This document shows, in pieces, positions 33,283 through 42,496 of a DNA stretch of 64,000 bases. This DNA is from Enterobacter asburiae. GTDB lineage: Bacteria; Pseudomonadota; Gammaproteobacteria; Enterobacterales; Enterobacteriaceae. The notes beneath the pieces were generated by a model. The model saw nothing but the letters and a program-made list of their open reading frames with translations. It was not told the origin of the DNA and did no database searches. A program made the translations under genes and the position numbers. How positions within the stretch are numbered: position 1 is the stretch's first letter; each line of letters starts with the position of its first letter. The stretch lies in contig NZ_JAKCMV010000030.1 of assembly GCF_021440515.1 (NCBI RefSeq), positions 31,328 through 95,327 of the forward strand, written 5' to 3'.

Positions 33283-33492
33283 TCATGCGGATATGTAGTA
33301 GTAAATGGAAAAACGAAAAAATCGGCTACAGCGGTTTTGCGTGATGATGGAGGCGTTTAATTAATAATTAACTATTTGAATTTAGATGAATAAAAACAAG
33401 AGTGACTATGTTAGTGGCGTAGCTAATTCCCTGGCATAAGCAGGGTGTTTATCCGCTTGACTACTACAGGGCGCAGCGGCAAACTTTCAAAA

Positions 33493-33511
33493 GAGAATGA
33501 TTTTTATTTTT
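33493..33511 (+). promoter_or_regulatory. Fur-like box upstream of the ABC transporter operon
   Basis: GAGAATGATTTTTATTTTT matches the Fur consensus at 13 of 19 positions. It lies about 35 bp before the ATPase gene start, the expected place for iron repression. Confidence 0.5.
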
Positions 33512-33544
33512 ATTTGTTCGTTATTTTATTAAGTTGGCGTTCAC

Positions 33545-34357
33545 GTGGCTCATAACACGACAAAGCCGGGGCTGGTTTTGCAAAACCTCTCTGCTGGCTA
33601 CCAGAAAAAAATCATCGTTGATGATATCTCCCTTGCGATTCCGCAGCAGAAAATGACCGTCCTGGTCGGGGCGAACGGCTGCGGAAAATCCACGCTTCTC
33701 GGTACCATCGCGCGTCTGCTTCAGCCGCTGGGCGGCTGCGCGCTGCTCGACGGCAAGGCGATCCACGACCAGCCCACCAAAGCCGTTGCCCGCCGCCTCG
33801 GCATTCTGCCGCAGTCCCCGCTGTTGCCTGAAGGACTAACCGTGTTTGAGCTGGTGTCGCGCGGGCGCTTTCCCTGGCAGAACCTGATGCGCCAGTGGAC
33901 GGAGGAGGACGAACGCGCGGTGGAAGAGGCGCTGCGCCTGACGGGCACCGCCGAATTTGCCCATCTGCCCGTCGAAAGTCTTTCCGGCGGCCAGCGTCAG
34001 CGCTGCTGGATAGCGATGGCCCTGGCGCAGCAGACGCCCTATATCCTGCTGGATGAACCCACGACGTACCTCGATCTGCGCTATCAGGTGGAGATCCTCG
34101 AGCTGCTGCACGCGCTGACCCGCGATCACGGGCGCACCGTGGTGGTGGTGCTCCACGATCTGAATTTCGCGGTGAACTACGGCGATTCGCTGGTCTTTTT
34201 ACGTCAGGGCAAAGTAGAGGGCGTGCTGCACGAAGGCGACGCCTGCACGCCGGAGCTGATCAAAGCGGTGTTCGACGTCGACGTGCATATGTCGATTAAC
34301 CCCTTGACCGGCAAGCCCTTCTTTATGCCGTTTCGCCAGACGGCGGCGACATCATGA
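33545..34357 (+). CDS. Ferric-siderophore ABC transporter ATPase (FecE/FepC-like)
   Basis: 270-residue ATPase powering periplasm-to-cytoplasm import of an iron chelate. Walker A GANGCGKST, signature SLSGGQRQR, Walker B YILLDEPTTYLD and the H-loop (VVLHDLNFAV) are intact. Starts with GTG at 33545. The stop overlaps the first permease start by 4 bp (ATGA). Confidence 0.93.
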   Translation: MAHNTTKPGLVLQNLSAGYQKKIIVDDISLAIPQQKMTVLVGANGCGKSTLLGTIARLLQPLGGCALLDGKAIHDQPTKAVARRLGILPQSPLLPEGLTVFELVSRGRFPWQNLMRQWTEEDERAVEEALRLTGTAEFAHLPVESLSGGQRQRCWIAMALAQQTPYILLDEPTTYLDLRYQVEILELLHALTRDHGRTVVVVLHDLNFAVNYGDSLVFLRQGKVEGVLHEGDACTPELIKAVFDVDVHMSINPLTGKPFFMPFRQTAATS

Positions 34358-35337
34358 TCCGCACCTCTCTGGCGGTTGTGCTCTTTACGCTGCTGCTGTT
34401 AGCCGGGGCGATCGCGCACCTGGGCACCGGCGCGCGCGTCATCGCACCGCAAACGGTGGTGCAGGCCTTCGTCCATTTCGATCCGCGCAGCTTTGACCAT
34501 AACGTCATTATTAACCTGCGCCTGCTGCGTCTGGGCGCGGCGCTGATCGTCGGCGCGGCGCTTGGGATGGCGGGGGTGCTGCTGCAATCGGTGATCCGCA
34601 ATCCGTTAGGCGAGCCGCATATTCTCGGGCTGAACGCGGGCGCGGCGCTGGCGGTGGTGCTGACCAGCGCGTTCGGGGTGGCGCTGCCGTTTGGTCGCCC
34701 GCTGATTGCCGCCGTCGGTGCCGCCGCGCTGTTTCTGCTGGTGCTGGCCTTCTCCTCCGCCGGGCGCGCCGGGCTAACGCCCATGAAAGTGACCCTGTGC
34801 GGCGTGGCGCTGTCGGCCTTTGCCTCCTCCATTACCGCGGCGGTGCTGATCCTGGATGAGCAGACGCTGCTCGCCCTGCGCACCTGGCTGGCGGGCGATT
34901 TAGCCGGGCTAAACGGCGAAACGATCCGCTCCGCCTCGTGGGTGGCAGGCATCGGTTTTGCGCTGGCGCTCTGGCTTTCGCCCTCGCTTAACATGCTGGC
35001 GCTGGGCGACAGAATGGCGCAGGGGCTGGGCGTGTCGCTGCTGAAAACCCGCCTGTTCGCGCTGCTCTCCGTTGCGCTGCTGTGCGGCGCGGCGGTGGCG
35101 ATTGCCGGGCCGATCGGCTTTATCGGCCTGGTGGTGCCGCAGCTGATCCGCCGTCTGGTGTCGGCGGATATTCGGGTGATGGTGCCGCTCTCCGCGCTCT
35201 GCGGCGCGCTGGTTCTGCTGCTCGCGGATATCGCCGCCCGCACGCTCTTTACCCCCTACGAGCTGGCCACCGGGGTGATGACTGCCCTGGTCGGTGCGCC
35301 GGTGTTCATCCTTATGGCATCGAGGCTGTTCAAATGA
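34354..35337 (+). CDS. FecCD-family iron-siderophore permease, first subunit
   Basis: 327-residue polytopic inner-membrane permease of the BtuC/FecCD family, with the characteristic segments RNPLGEPHILGLNAGAA and IGFIGLVVPQLIRR (the EAA-like loop contacting the ATPase). Overlaps both neighbours by ATGA, so translation is coupled through the operon. Confidence 0.92.
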   Translation: MIRTSLAVVLFTLLLLAGAIAHLGTGARVIAPQTVVQAFVHFDPRSFDHNVIINLRLLRLGAALIVGAALGMAGVLLQSVIRNPLGEPHILGLNAGAALAVVLTSAFGVALPFGRPLIAAVGAAALFLLVLAFSSAGRAGLTPMKVTLCGVALSAFASSITAAVLILDEQTLLALRTWLAGDLAGLNGETIRSASWVAGIGFALALWLSPSLNMLALGDRMAQGLGVSLLKTRLFALLSVALLCGAAVAIAGPIGFIGLVVPQLIRRLVSADIRVMVPLSALCGALVLLLADIAARTLFTPYELATGVMTALVGAPVFILMASRLFK

Positions 35338-36374
35338 GCCGGACGGGCTTTCACGCGCTGCGCCTGTGCGGCTTTTCACGGCTTATCCGCCCCCGCACGC
35401 TGGCGAACCTGCTGCTGTTTTCACTTGTAGCGCTGGTGCTGCTGGGCGTCGGCCTGACGCACGGCTCGCTGCCCATTCCCGCCTCCGCCATCGGGCGCGC
35501 GCTGTTTCATCCGGACGCTTTGCCTGCGGATGCCCGCTACATCGTGCTGGATATTCGTCTGCCGCGCCTGCTGATGGCGCTGCTGTGCGGCGCGATGCTC
35601 GGCATGGCCGGGGCGGCGATGCAGTCCATCACCCGCAACGGGCTTGCCGACCCGGGGCTTATCGGCGTGAAAGAGGGCTGTAGCGCGGCGGTGCTGCTGC
35701 TGATTTTCCAGTTTCCAGCGGTGAGCCTGTTCTGGCGTCCGGTAATCGGCATGGCGGGCGGGCTGCTGACGGCGCTGCTGGTGGTGGTGCTGGCGCGGGA
35801 TATCTCGCGTCCGCGATTTATTCTGATCGGCATCGGTGTCTCCTGGGCGTTTGCGGCGGCAATGGGGGTCTTTATGACCACCGCGGACGTGCGCGACGTG
35901 CAGACCGCGATGCTGTGGCTGGCGGGCAGCCTGCATGCGGCAAACTGGACGCTGGTGGCTATCGCCGCGGGCTGGGCGATCCCCGCCTTTGCGCTGCTGC
36001 TGTTTACCGCCCGGGCGGCGGACGTGGCGCTGCTCGGCAACCCGGCGGCGACGGGGTTAGGCGTATCGACCTCCCGGCTGGCGCTGCTGCGCGTGCTCGC
36101 GCCCGTGCTGCTGACCGCCGCCTGCGTCTCCTGCGTGGGCAGCATTGGCTTTGTCGGGCTGATTGCCCCGCATATGGCGCGCGCCCTGCTGCGCGGCGGG
36201 CAAACCGCGTTGCTGACCGGCAGCGCGGTGCTCGGCGCGCTGCTGGTGCTGGTGGCGGATAACGTCGGGCGTCTGGCGTTTCTGCCGTTGCAGCTGCCCG
36301 CAGGCATTGTTATCTCCCTGATCGGTGGGCCGTTTTTCCTGCTGCTGCTGTGGCAGCGCCGGGACAAATTTTAA
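35334..36374 (+). CDS. FecCD-family iron-siderophore permease, second subunit
   Basis: 346-residue partner permease. FecCD signatures are TRNGLADPGLIGVKEG and IGFVGLIAPHMAR. The frame stays open upstream from 35082 inside the first permease gene, but ATG 35334, overlapping the preceding stop (ATGA), gives the family length. Two non-identical permeases indicate a heterodimeric channel. Confidence 0.92.
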   Translation: MSRTGFHALRLCGFSRLIRPRTLANLLLFSLVALVLLGVGLTHGSLPIPASAIGRALFHPDALPADARYIVLDIRLPRLLMALLCGAMLGMAGAAMQSITRNGLADPGLIGVKEGCSAAVLLLIFQFPAVSLFWRPVIGMAGGLLTALLVVVLARDISRPRFILIGIGVSWAFAAAMGVFMTTADVRDVQTAMLWLAGSLHAANWTLVAIAAGWAIPAFALLLFTARAADVALLGNPAATGLGVSTSRLALLRVLAPVLLTAACVSCVGSIGFVGLIAPHMARALLRGGQTALLTGSAVLGALLVLVADNVGRLAFLPLQLPAGIVISLIGGPFFLLLLWQRRDKF

Positions 36375-36386
36375 CGAGGAATAATC

Positions 36387-37337
36387 ATGCGCTTACTGTT
36401 TTCGATGCTGCTGCTGGTGGGCTTTTCGCTGCACGCCGCCGAGCCGACCCGGACCTTTACCGACGATCTGGGGCGCAAGGTGGCCGTGCCGCTTCATCCG
36501 CAGCGGATAGTCTCGCTGCACGATCTGGATATCACCATTCCGCTGATTGAGCTTAGCGTGCCGCCTGTTGCCAGCCACGGGCGCACGCGTCCGGACGGCA
36601 GCCACTTTATCCGCTCCGGCAGCCTGCTAACGGGCGTCGATTTTGATCATTCCACGATTAAATTTATCGGCACGGCGGATATTGATATCGAAGCCATCGC
36701 GGCCGCTAAGCCGGATCTAATTATTACCGAGCCGACCCGCAACACGCCCGTTGAGCAGCTGGAAAAAATTGCCCCGACGGTGAGCATCGATCACCTGGAC
36801 GGCGGCGCGCCGGAGATTTACCGCAAGCTGGCGCAGCTGACGGGCACGCAGGCGCGGCTGGCGATTCTGGAGCGTCGGTATCAGGCGCAGATCGCGGCGC
36901 TGAAGGCGACCATCGACACCCGCAACATCAGCGTGTCGGTGATCCAGGCCAACCAGGGGAAAATCACCGCCATGCACAGCTATCACTCTCTCGGACGGGT
37001 GCTGCGCGATGCCGGTTTTCGCTTCCCGCCGCTGATTGAAAGCATCCCGGAGGGCGGGCGCATTGACGTCAGCGCCGAGCGTCTGCCCGAGCTTGACGCC
37101 GATTTTGTGTTTGCCACCTGGCGCGGCGACACGGGCGGTACGCCGCAGGACGAGCTAAAGGCGATGGAGGCGGTAATGCCCGGCTGGTGCCAGTTCCTCA
37201 ACGCCTGTCGTCGCGGGCATTACGTGCTGATCTCCCGTGAAGAGGCCATTTCGAACTCGTTTGCCTCCTTAGGGCTGATGGCGGCGCAGGTGCAGTCGCA
37301 GATCGCCGGGCGTCCGCTGCCGGAGGCATCGCAATGA
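36387..37337 (+). CDS. Periplasmic iron-siderophore binding protein
   Basis: 316-residue class III binding protein of the FecB/FhuD type. Signal peptide (LLFSMLLLVGFSLHAA, no lipobox Cys), then the family start TFTDDLGRKVAVPLHPQRIVSLH, the long connecting helix and the C-terminal lobe. A Cys pair (WCQFLNACRR) is unusual and could form a disulfide. 12 bp after the permeases; overlaps the regulator gene by 4 bp. Confidence 0.9.
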   Translation: MRLLFSMLLLVGFSLHAAEPTRTFTDDLGRKVAVPLHPQRIVSLHDLDITIPLIELSVPPVASHGRTRPDGSHFIRSGSLLTGVDFDHSTIKFIGTADIDIEAIAAAKPDLIITEPTRNTPVEQLEKIAPTVSIDHLDGGAPEIYRKLAQLTGTQARLAILERRYQAQIAALKATIDTRNISVSVIQANQGKITAMHSYHSLGRVLRDAGFRFPPLIESIPEGGRIDVSAERLPELDADFVFATWRGDTGGTPQDELKAMEAVMPGWCQFLNACRRGHYVLISREEAISNSFASLGLMAAQVQSQIAGRPLPEASQ

Positions 37338-38221
37338 TCCGCAAGGACAAAGCGCGGGTTGACGTTTACGGCGAGCGGTTTCGCTCGCGCGCCCACCAGC
37401 TCACGCCGCGTATGTTGCAGGTGGCGCGCTATATCAATGAAAACCGGGAAGCGGTGATGGAGCAGACGGCAATGGAAATTGCCGGGCAGCTTAAAACCTC
37501 GGACGCCACCGTGGTGCGAACGATCCAGGCGCTCGGCTTTGCCGGGCTGCGCGACCTGAAGCAGACGCTGGAGCAGTGGTTTGGCCCGGTGGTGACCTCC
37601 AGCGAGAAGATCTCCACCACGGTGAATACGCTCACCAGCGACGTTAACGCGAGCATCGATTTTGTGCTCGAAGGCCATCAGCACACCTGCGAAGTGTTGT
37701 CCGAGCCGGGCAACCGCTACGCGATGGCGCAGGCGGTATCCCTGCTGGCTCAGGCGCGGCAGGTGGCGATTTTTGGCATTGGCGCATCGGGCATTCTCGC
37801 GGACTACACCGCCCGGCTGTTCAGCCGTATGGGCCTACCCGCCACGCCGCTTAACCGCACCGGGATAGGGCTTGCCGAGCAGCTGATTGCGCTTCAGCGC
37901 GGCGACGTGCTGGTGATGATGGCGCAGAAATCGGCGCACCGGGAAGGGCAAACCACGCTGCGCGAGGCAAAGCGTCTGGGCATTCCCACCATTTTGCTGA
38001 CCAACGCGACGGACTCGCGCTTCAGCAAAGAGGCGAGCGTAGTGATCCACGTTCCGCGCGGCGGCGAGAAGGGCAAAATCCCCCTGCACGGGACGGTGCT
38101 GCTGTGTCTGGAGATGATTGTTTTGTCGGTGGCCTCCACCGAGCCGCAGCGCACCATTAAGTCGATGAAGCGGATTAACGAGCTTCACCGCGGGTTAAAG
38201 CCGGGGAAGAAGAGCGGGTGA
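37334..38221 (+). CDS. MurR/RpiR-family transcriptional regulator
   Basis: 295-residue regulator with an N-terminal RpiR-type helix-turn-helix (about 20-95, MEIAGQLKTSDATVVRTIQALGFAG) and a C-terminal SIS sugar-phosphate-binding domain (about 130-260, IFGIGASGILADYTARLFSRMG). RpiR regulators normally sense phosphosugars; finding one as the last, overlapping gene of a siderophore ABC operon is uncommon. Its ligand and targets are unknown. Confidence 0.88.
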   Translation: MIRKDKARVDVYGERFRSRAHQLTPRMLQVARYINENREAVMEQTAMEIAGQLKTSDATVVRTIQALGFAGLRDLKQTLEQWFGPVVTSSEKISTTVNTLTSDVNASIDFVLEGHQHTCEVLSEPGNRYAMAQAVSLLAQARQVAIFGIGASGILADYTARLFSRMGLPATPLNRTGIGLAEQLIALQRGDVLVMMAQKSAHREGQTTLREAKRLGIPTILLTNATDSRFSKEASVVIHVPRGGEKGKIPLHGTVLLCLEMIVLSVASTEPQRTIKSMKRINELHRGLKPGKKSG

Positions 38222-38237
38222 TTTCCAGCTCGGTCGA

Positions 38238-38320
38238 CTCCCTCTTCCTTTGGGAGAGGGCAGGGGTGAGGGGAAACATACGGTTTTAGTAGGCCGGGTA
38301 AGGCGCGGCCGCCACCCGGC
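38238..38320. repeat. CCCTCTTCC/GGGAGAGGG palindrome plus REP unit
   Basis: A member of the CCCTCTCCC family (38238-38272, with the GGGGTGAGGGG tail) followed by a REP unit GCCGGGTAAGGCGCGGCCGCCACCCGGC (38293-38320). It fills most of the gap between the convergent RpiR and AraC genes. Confidence 0.75.
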
Positions 38321-38331
38321 AAAAACGCCGC

Positions 38332-39186
38332 TCATCGGTTAACGTGATTCTTCCTGTACTGCAACGGCGTCTCCCCAATCCCTTTTCGAAACGCGCTGAT
38401 AAACCACGTCACGTCCGAAAACCCCACCCGCGCGGCGATCTCGCGCACGCTCGCGTCGGTGTGCAGCAGGCACTCGCACGCCTTTCTCAGCCGGATGGTG
38501 TTCAGATAATCGTGAATTTTCTCGCCCGTTTCGGCGTGAAATTTCCGCGACACGTAGCTGCGGGATTTCCCCAGCTCAAGCGCCAGCGCGTCGAGGCGGA
38601 ATTTCTCCTGATAATGCTCGTCCAGCCAGAACATCACCTGGCTGGCGATCCCCTGGCCGTTGCCGGGCGTGCCGTTATTGTCGTCGGGCAGCATGGCAAA
38701 CAGGCCGATCAGCAGGCTGGCAATCTGTTCGCCGTTCAGCGGCTGGGTGCTGGCGCGCCGCGCGTAGCACCCGAGCAGATGGTCGATATGCGCATGGCTT
38801 TCCGCCACGTCCGCTACCCAGGCTTCGCCGCCCCGTCGGGAGAGCTTTTGCAGACGTTGCAGGGTTTGCGGAAAATCACGCAGCACCTTCAGCACCGCAT
38901 GATGGTCAATATGGATAATCGTGCGCCGGTAAATCGCCTCGGCCTGCGGATCCACCATCACCTTGTGCAGCGTAAAGGGCGGGAAGAAAAACAGCCGTCC
39001 GGGGCGCATGGTGTAGTGGCGGTTATCGACAATCGCCACGCCGAATCCCTCTTCCACATAGAGAATTTCCAGACACTGATGCCAGTGGTGGTAGCGCACC
39101 GTATTGGCAAACAGGCGACTGAACGACGCGATGGCATCGTTTAAGGTAATCAGTTCCAGATAATCGGCTTTTGGCGTATCGCGCAT
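38332..39186 (-). CDS. AraC-family transcriptional regulator of the GH88/DUF2264 operon
   Basis: 284-residue regulator: N-terminal cupin-like sensor (about 25-110, HWHQCLEILYVEEG and PGRLFFFPPFTLHKV) and C-terminal double helix-turn-helix (about 185-280, LALELGKSRSYVSRKFHAETGEKI then VREIAARVGFSDVTWFISAFRKGIGETPLQYRK). It is divergent from the DUF2264 gene with a 166-bp shared intergenic region, the usual layout of an AraC activator and its catabolic operon. Ligand likely a breakdown sugar of the substrate (inference). Confidence 0.88.
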   Translation of the reverse strand: MRDTPKADYLELITLNDAIASFSRLFANTVRYHHWHQCLEILYVEEGFGVAIVDNRHYTMRPGRLFFFPPFTLHKVMVDPQAEAIYRRTIIHIDHHAVLKVLRDFPQTLQRLQKLSRRGGEAWVADVAESHAHIDHLLGCYARRASTQPLNGEQIASLLIGLFAMLPDDNNGTPGNGQGIASQVMFWLDEHYQEKFRLDALALELGKSRSYVSRKFHAETGEKIHDYLNTIRLRKACECLLHTDASVREIAARVGFSDVTWFISAFRKGIGETPLQYRKNHVNR

Positions 39187-39352
39187 AGTGCAATAAAACT
39201 CAACTTTTCCTCGTCTGACTGCCTTTATAAACCACCTTTTTAAATTTTTTTAACTGTGGGTTTATTCATCACGCTTACCTGTGAGCTGGCTAACATTTCT
39301 GCACCTCGGGGATTCACTATGCTTGGCCGCAGTTGATGACGAGGACAAGCCT

Positions 39353-41167
39353 ATGTCGGCGGTAAATGCAGAAAAATCAAATCCATTGTCTTCCCGCCAG
39401 GATGTGGTGGCGGCGTTAAATAGCCTGCTGGGCGCGCTGGATACGCAGTTTCCGGCCGGCCAGTCGCGCTTCTCGCTGGGCGATACCTGCGCCCATTACG
39501 CGACGGATATCGCCCAAATGGAGGGGCTTTCCCGCGCGCTGTGGGGGCTGTTCCCGCTGATGGCCTCCGGCGACAGCTCGCCGTTTAGCGAGAAGTACAT
39601 TACGGCAATCAAAATCGGCACCGATCCGCAAAGCCCCGGCTACTGGGGCGACACCGCGCCCTACGATCAGCGGCTGGTGGAGATGGCGGCCTACGGGCTG
39701 GGGCTGTCGCTGTTGCAGGACAAGCTCACCTCGCACTTCACCGGGCGCGAGCTGGACAACCTGCACGCGTGGCTCAACCAGATAACCGATGCGCAGATGC
39801 CGGACAGCAACTGGAACTATTTCGCCATCATGGTTCAGCTCGGCTTTAAGCGCGCCGGGCTGCCCTATGACCAGAGCGCGATTGACCGCCGCTTTGCGCT
39901 GATGGACGCCTACTACCTCGGCGACGGCTGGTATTCCGACGGCGTGGGGCGCCCGAAAGACTATTACATCTCAATGGCGTTTCACTTCTACGGCCTGATT
40001 TACGCCACCCTGAGCGGCGACGAGGCGAGGGCAGAGGTCCTGCGCGAACGTTCCCGGCTGTTCGCGGAAGATTTTATCTATTTGTCCGCCGCCGACGGCG
40101 CCTCGGTGCCGTTTGGCCGCAGCCTGACCTACCGTTTTGCGATGGTCGCCTTCTGGAGCGCGGTGGCCTTCTCCGGGCTGGAGGTCTTCACGCCTGGCAT
40201 CGTCAAAGGCATTGTCCTGCGCCATCTGCGCTGGTGGCAGCAGCAGCCGATAACCGATCGCGACGGCATTCTGACCCTCGGCTTTGCCTGTCCGAACCTG
40301 GCGATGTGCGAGGACTACAACTCCCCCGGCTCGCCGTACTGGGCGCTGAAAACCTACCTGATCCTGGCGCTGCCTGCGTCGCACCCGTTCTGGCAGGCCG
40401 AGGAGCAGCCGCTGCCCGCGCTGGCGGAGAAGCGCGTTATCCCAAACGCGCAGCAGATCCTGATGCACAGCGAGCAGTCCGCGCACGTCACCCTGCTGAC
40501 CGCCGGGCAGCTTGAGCTGAACAACTACGTCAACACCGAGGCCAAATACACCAAATTTGCCTACTCCAGCCGCTTTGGTTTCACCATCGAGCGGGGGCGT
40601 TTTGGCCTGAAGCATGCCGCCTGCGACTCCATGCTGCTGCTGGCGGACGGGGATAACTATTTCCGCGGCCGCCGCGAGTGCGAGGCGGTGCGGGTGGATG
40701 AACATTACATTTACTCGCGCTGGTCGCCCTGGCACGACGTTCACATCGACACCTGGCAGGTGCCGTTTGGCGACTGGCATCTTCGCCTGCACCGCATCAA
40801 CAGCGCGCGAACCCTGCAATCGGTGGAAGGGGGCTTTGCGGTGAAGAAGACCGACCCTCGGCTGCACGAGGGCGGCTGTTATCTAATGGCGGAAAACGGC
40901 AGCAGCGTGATTGTCGATCTGTCTCCGGGAATAGTGCGCCAGCCGGACAGCATCGTTACGCCACCGAACAGCAGCGTGATGTTCCCGGAATGCGCCTCCA
41001 TTCCGCTGCTGCAAACCGACGTTCCGCAGGGGGAGAGCTGGCTCTGCTGTGCCGTCACCGCCAGCGAAAAACCACACCGGGCGGTAACGCCGCAGTTAAC
41101 CCTTACCCATAACCAGGCGGTGATTCGCGACCCTGGAAGCGAACGGCAGTTAACGTTCACGTTATAA
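39353..41167 (+). CDS. DUF2264 protein, probable polysaccharide-degrading enzyme
   Basis: 604-residue cytoplasmic protein of the DUF2264 family: an (alpha/alpha)-barrel-like N-terminal two-thirds (GYWGDTAPYDQRLVEMAAYGL, SNWNYFAIMVQ) and a beta-rich C-terminal part, a fold seen in polysaccharide lyases and glycosidases. Start at ATG 39353, with GAGGAC 6 bp upstream; the GTG at 39281 lacks a good ribosome site. No signal peptide, so it acts on imported oligosaccharides. Operon with an OHS-type symporter and a GH88 hydrolase implies uronic acid-containing oligomers; chemistry unproven. Confidence 0.82.
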   Translation: MSAVNAEKSNPLSSRQDVVAALNSLLGALDTQFPAGQSRFSLGDTCAHYATDIAQMEGLSRALWGLFPLMASGDSSPFSEKYITAIKIGTDPQSPGYWGDTAPYDQRLVEMAAYGLGLSLLQDKLTSHFTGRELDNLHAWLNQITDAQMPDSNWNYFAIMVQLGFKRAGLPYDQSAIDRRFALMDAYYLGDGWYSDGVGRPKDYYISMAFHFYGLIYATLSGDEARAEVLRERSRLFAEDFIYLSAADGASVPFGRSLTYRFAMVAFWSAVAFSGLEVFTPGIVKGIVLRHLRWWQQQPITDRDGILTLGFACPNLAMCEDYNSPGSPYWALKTYLILALPASHPFWQAEEQPLPALAEKRVIPNAQQILMHSEQSAHVTLLTAGQLELNNYVNTEAKYTKFAYSSRFGFTIERGRFGLKHAACDSMLLLADGDNYFRGRRECEAVRVDEHYIYSRWSPWHDVHIDTWQVPFGDWHLRLHRINSARTLQSVEGGFAVKKTDPRLHEGGCYLMAENGSSVIVDLSPGIVRQPDSIVTPPNSSVMFPECASIPLLQTDVPQGESWLCCAVTASEKPHRAVTPQLTLTHNQAVIRDPGSERQLTFTL

Positions 41168-41200
41168 AAACTCTGACCCCTACACGTTGGCGAGGATGGT

Positions 41201-42469
41201 ATGAAAAACACATCTACAACAAACAGAACCGAATATTACAAAATCAGCAGTTTTATTTTTCTCTATTTCTTTACCTGGTCCGCGAGTATTGGCCTGCTGG
41301 CGATCTGGCTCGGACAAAAGGCCAATTTAAGCGGCTCGGTGATTGGCACGGTATTTGCGGTTAACGGGATCTTCTCCGTTATTCTCAAACCGATTTACGG
41401 CTATATTCTCGACCGGATCGGTATGAGCAAATACCTGCTCTATTTCGTGGTGGCGATGTCCGCCCTGATGGCGCCGTTCTTTATTTACGTTTACCAGCCG
41501 CTGCTGCTCTCGAATACCCTGCTGGGGATTATTATCGGCGCGCTCTATTTAAGCTTTGCCTGGTACGCGGGCGTGGCGGCGTGTGAATCCTATTCCGACC
41601 GCTTCAGCCGCTTAAACGGCATGGAGTTCGGGCAGATTCGCATGTGGGGATCGCTCGGCTGGGCGGTGGCGTCCTCTTTCTCGGGCCTGCTGTTTAACCT
41701 CTCTCCGGCGTACAACTTCATTATGGGCAGCGTGGCGTCGGTGATTATGCTGGTAGTCCTGATTAGCCTGAGAGTGAACACTAACTCCGCTCACGCCAGC
41801 GAGGTCTTAACCAAAGAGAAAATCGCCCCGGCGGACGTGTACGCCCTGCTGCGTAACCGCAAGTTTTGGGCGTTCTGCCTGTACGTGGCGGGCGTGGCGT
41901 GGATGATGTTTATCGCCGAGCAGCAGTTCTCGCGCTATTTCGTCACCTTCTTCGACGATATTCACGAGGGCAACGCGGTGTTTGGCTATCTCGGCACCGT
42001 GCAGTCCGGGATGGAATTTGTGATGTATATGATCGTCCCGCTGTTTGTGAATTATATCGGGGCCAAGCGCGGGCTATTAATCGTCGGGCTGATTGTCGGC
42101 GCGCGTCTGATTATTTCCGGCCTGTGCGATTCCCATTTGTTAATTTCCGTCCTGAAGCCGCTCTACGGTCTGGAAATCTGCCTGCTGCTGGTGTCGGTAT
42201 TTAAATATATCGCCGAGCATTTCGATAAGCGCGTTAACGCGACCATGTATCTGCTTGGCTATCAGGCGATGCTGTACGTCGGCAACGTGGTGATTTCGTC
42301 CCCGGCCGGATATATGTACGACCGCATCGGCTTTGAGCAGACCTATATCATCATGGGCGCAACGGCGCTCACCTTTACCCTTATTTCTGCCTTTACCTTA
42401 TCCGCCTGCCAGAGCAAATGGCGCGGCGCACAGGCGCTGAACGTGGCAGAACAGAATCCTATTCGATAA
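41201..42469 (+). CDS. LacY-type (OHS family) oligosaccharide:H+ symporter
   Basis: 422-residue MFS protein with 12 hydrophobic helices, similar to LacY/RafB/MelY. The early FFTWSASIGLLAIWL helix, the MFS loop DRIGMSKYLLY and AACESYSDRFSRLNGMEFGQIRMWGSLGWA (matching the LacY helix IV-V region) are seen. It probably brings the oligosaccharide into the cytoplasm for the enzymes encoded on each side. Good GAGGA ribosome site at about 41191. Confidence 0.9.
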   Translation: MKNTSTTNRTEYYKISSFIFLYFFTWSASIGLLAIWLGQKANLSGSVIGTVFAVNGIFSVILKPIYGYILDRIGMSKYLLYFVVAMSALMAPFFIYVYQPLLLSNTLLGIIIGALYLSFAWYAGVAACESYSDRFSRLNGMEFGQIRMWGSLGWAVASSFSGLLFNLSPAYNFIMGSVASVIMLVVLISLRVNTNSAHASEVLTKEKIAPADVYALLRNRKFWAFCLYVAGVAWMMFIAEQQFSRYFVTFFDDIHEGNAVFGYLGTVQSGMEFVMYMIVPLFVNYIGAKRGLLIVGLIVGARLIISGLCDSHLLISVLKPLYGLEICLLLVSVFKYIAEHFDKRVNATMYLLGYQAMLYVGNVVISSPAGYMYDRIGFEQTYIIMGATALTFTLISAFTLSACQSKWRGAQALNVAEQNPIR

Positions 42470-42496
42470 TTACGCCGTCAAAGAAGGAACCGAAAT

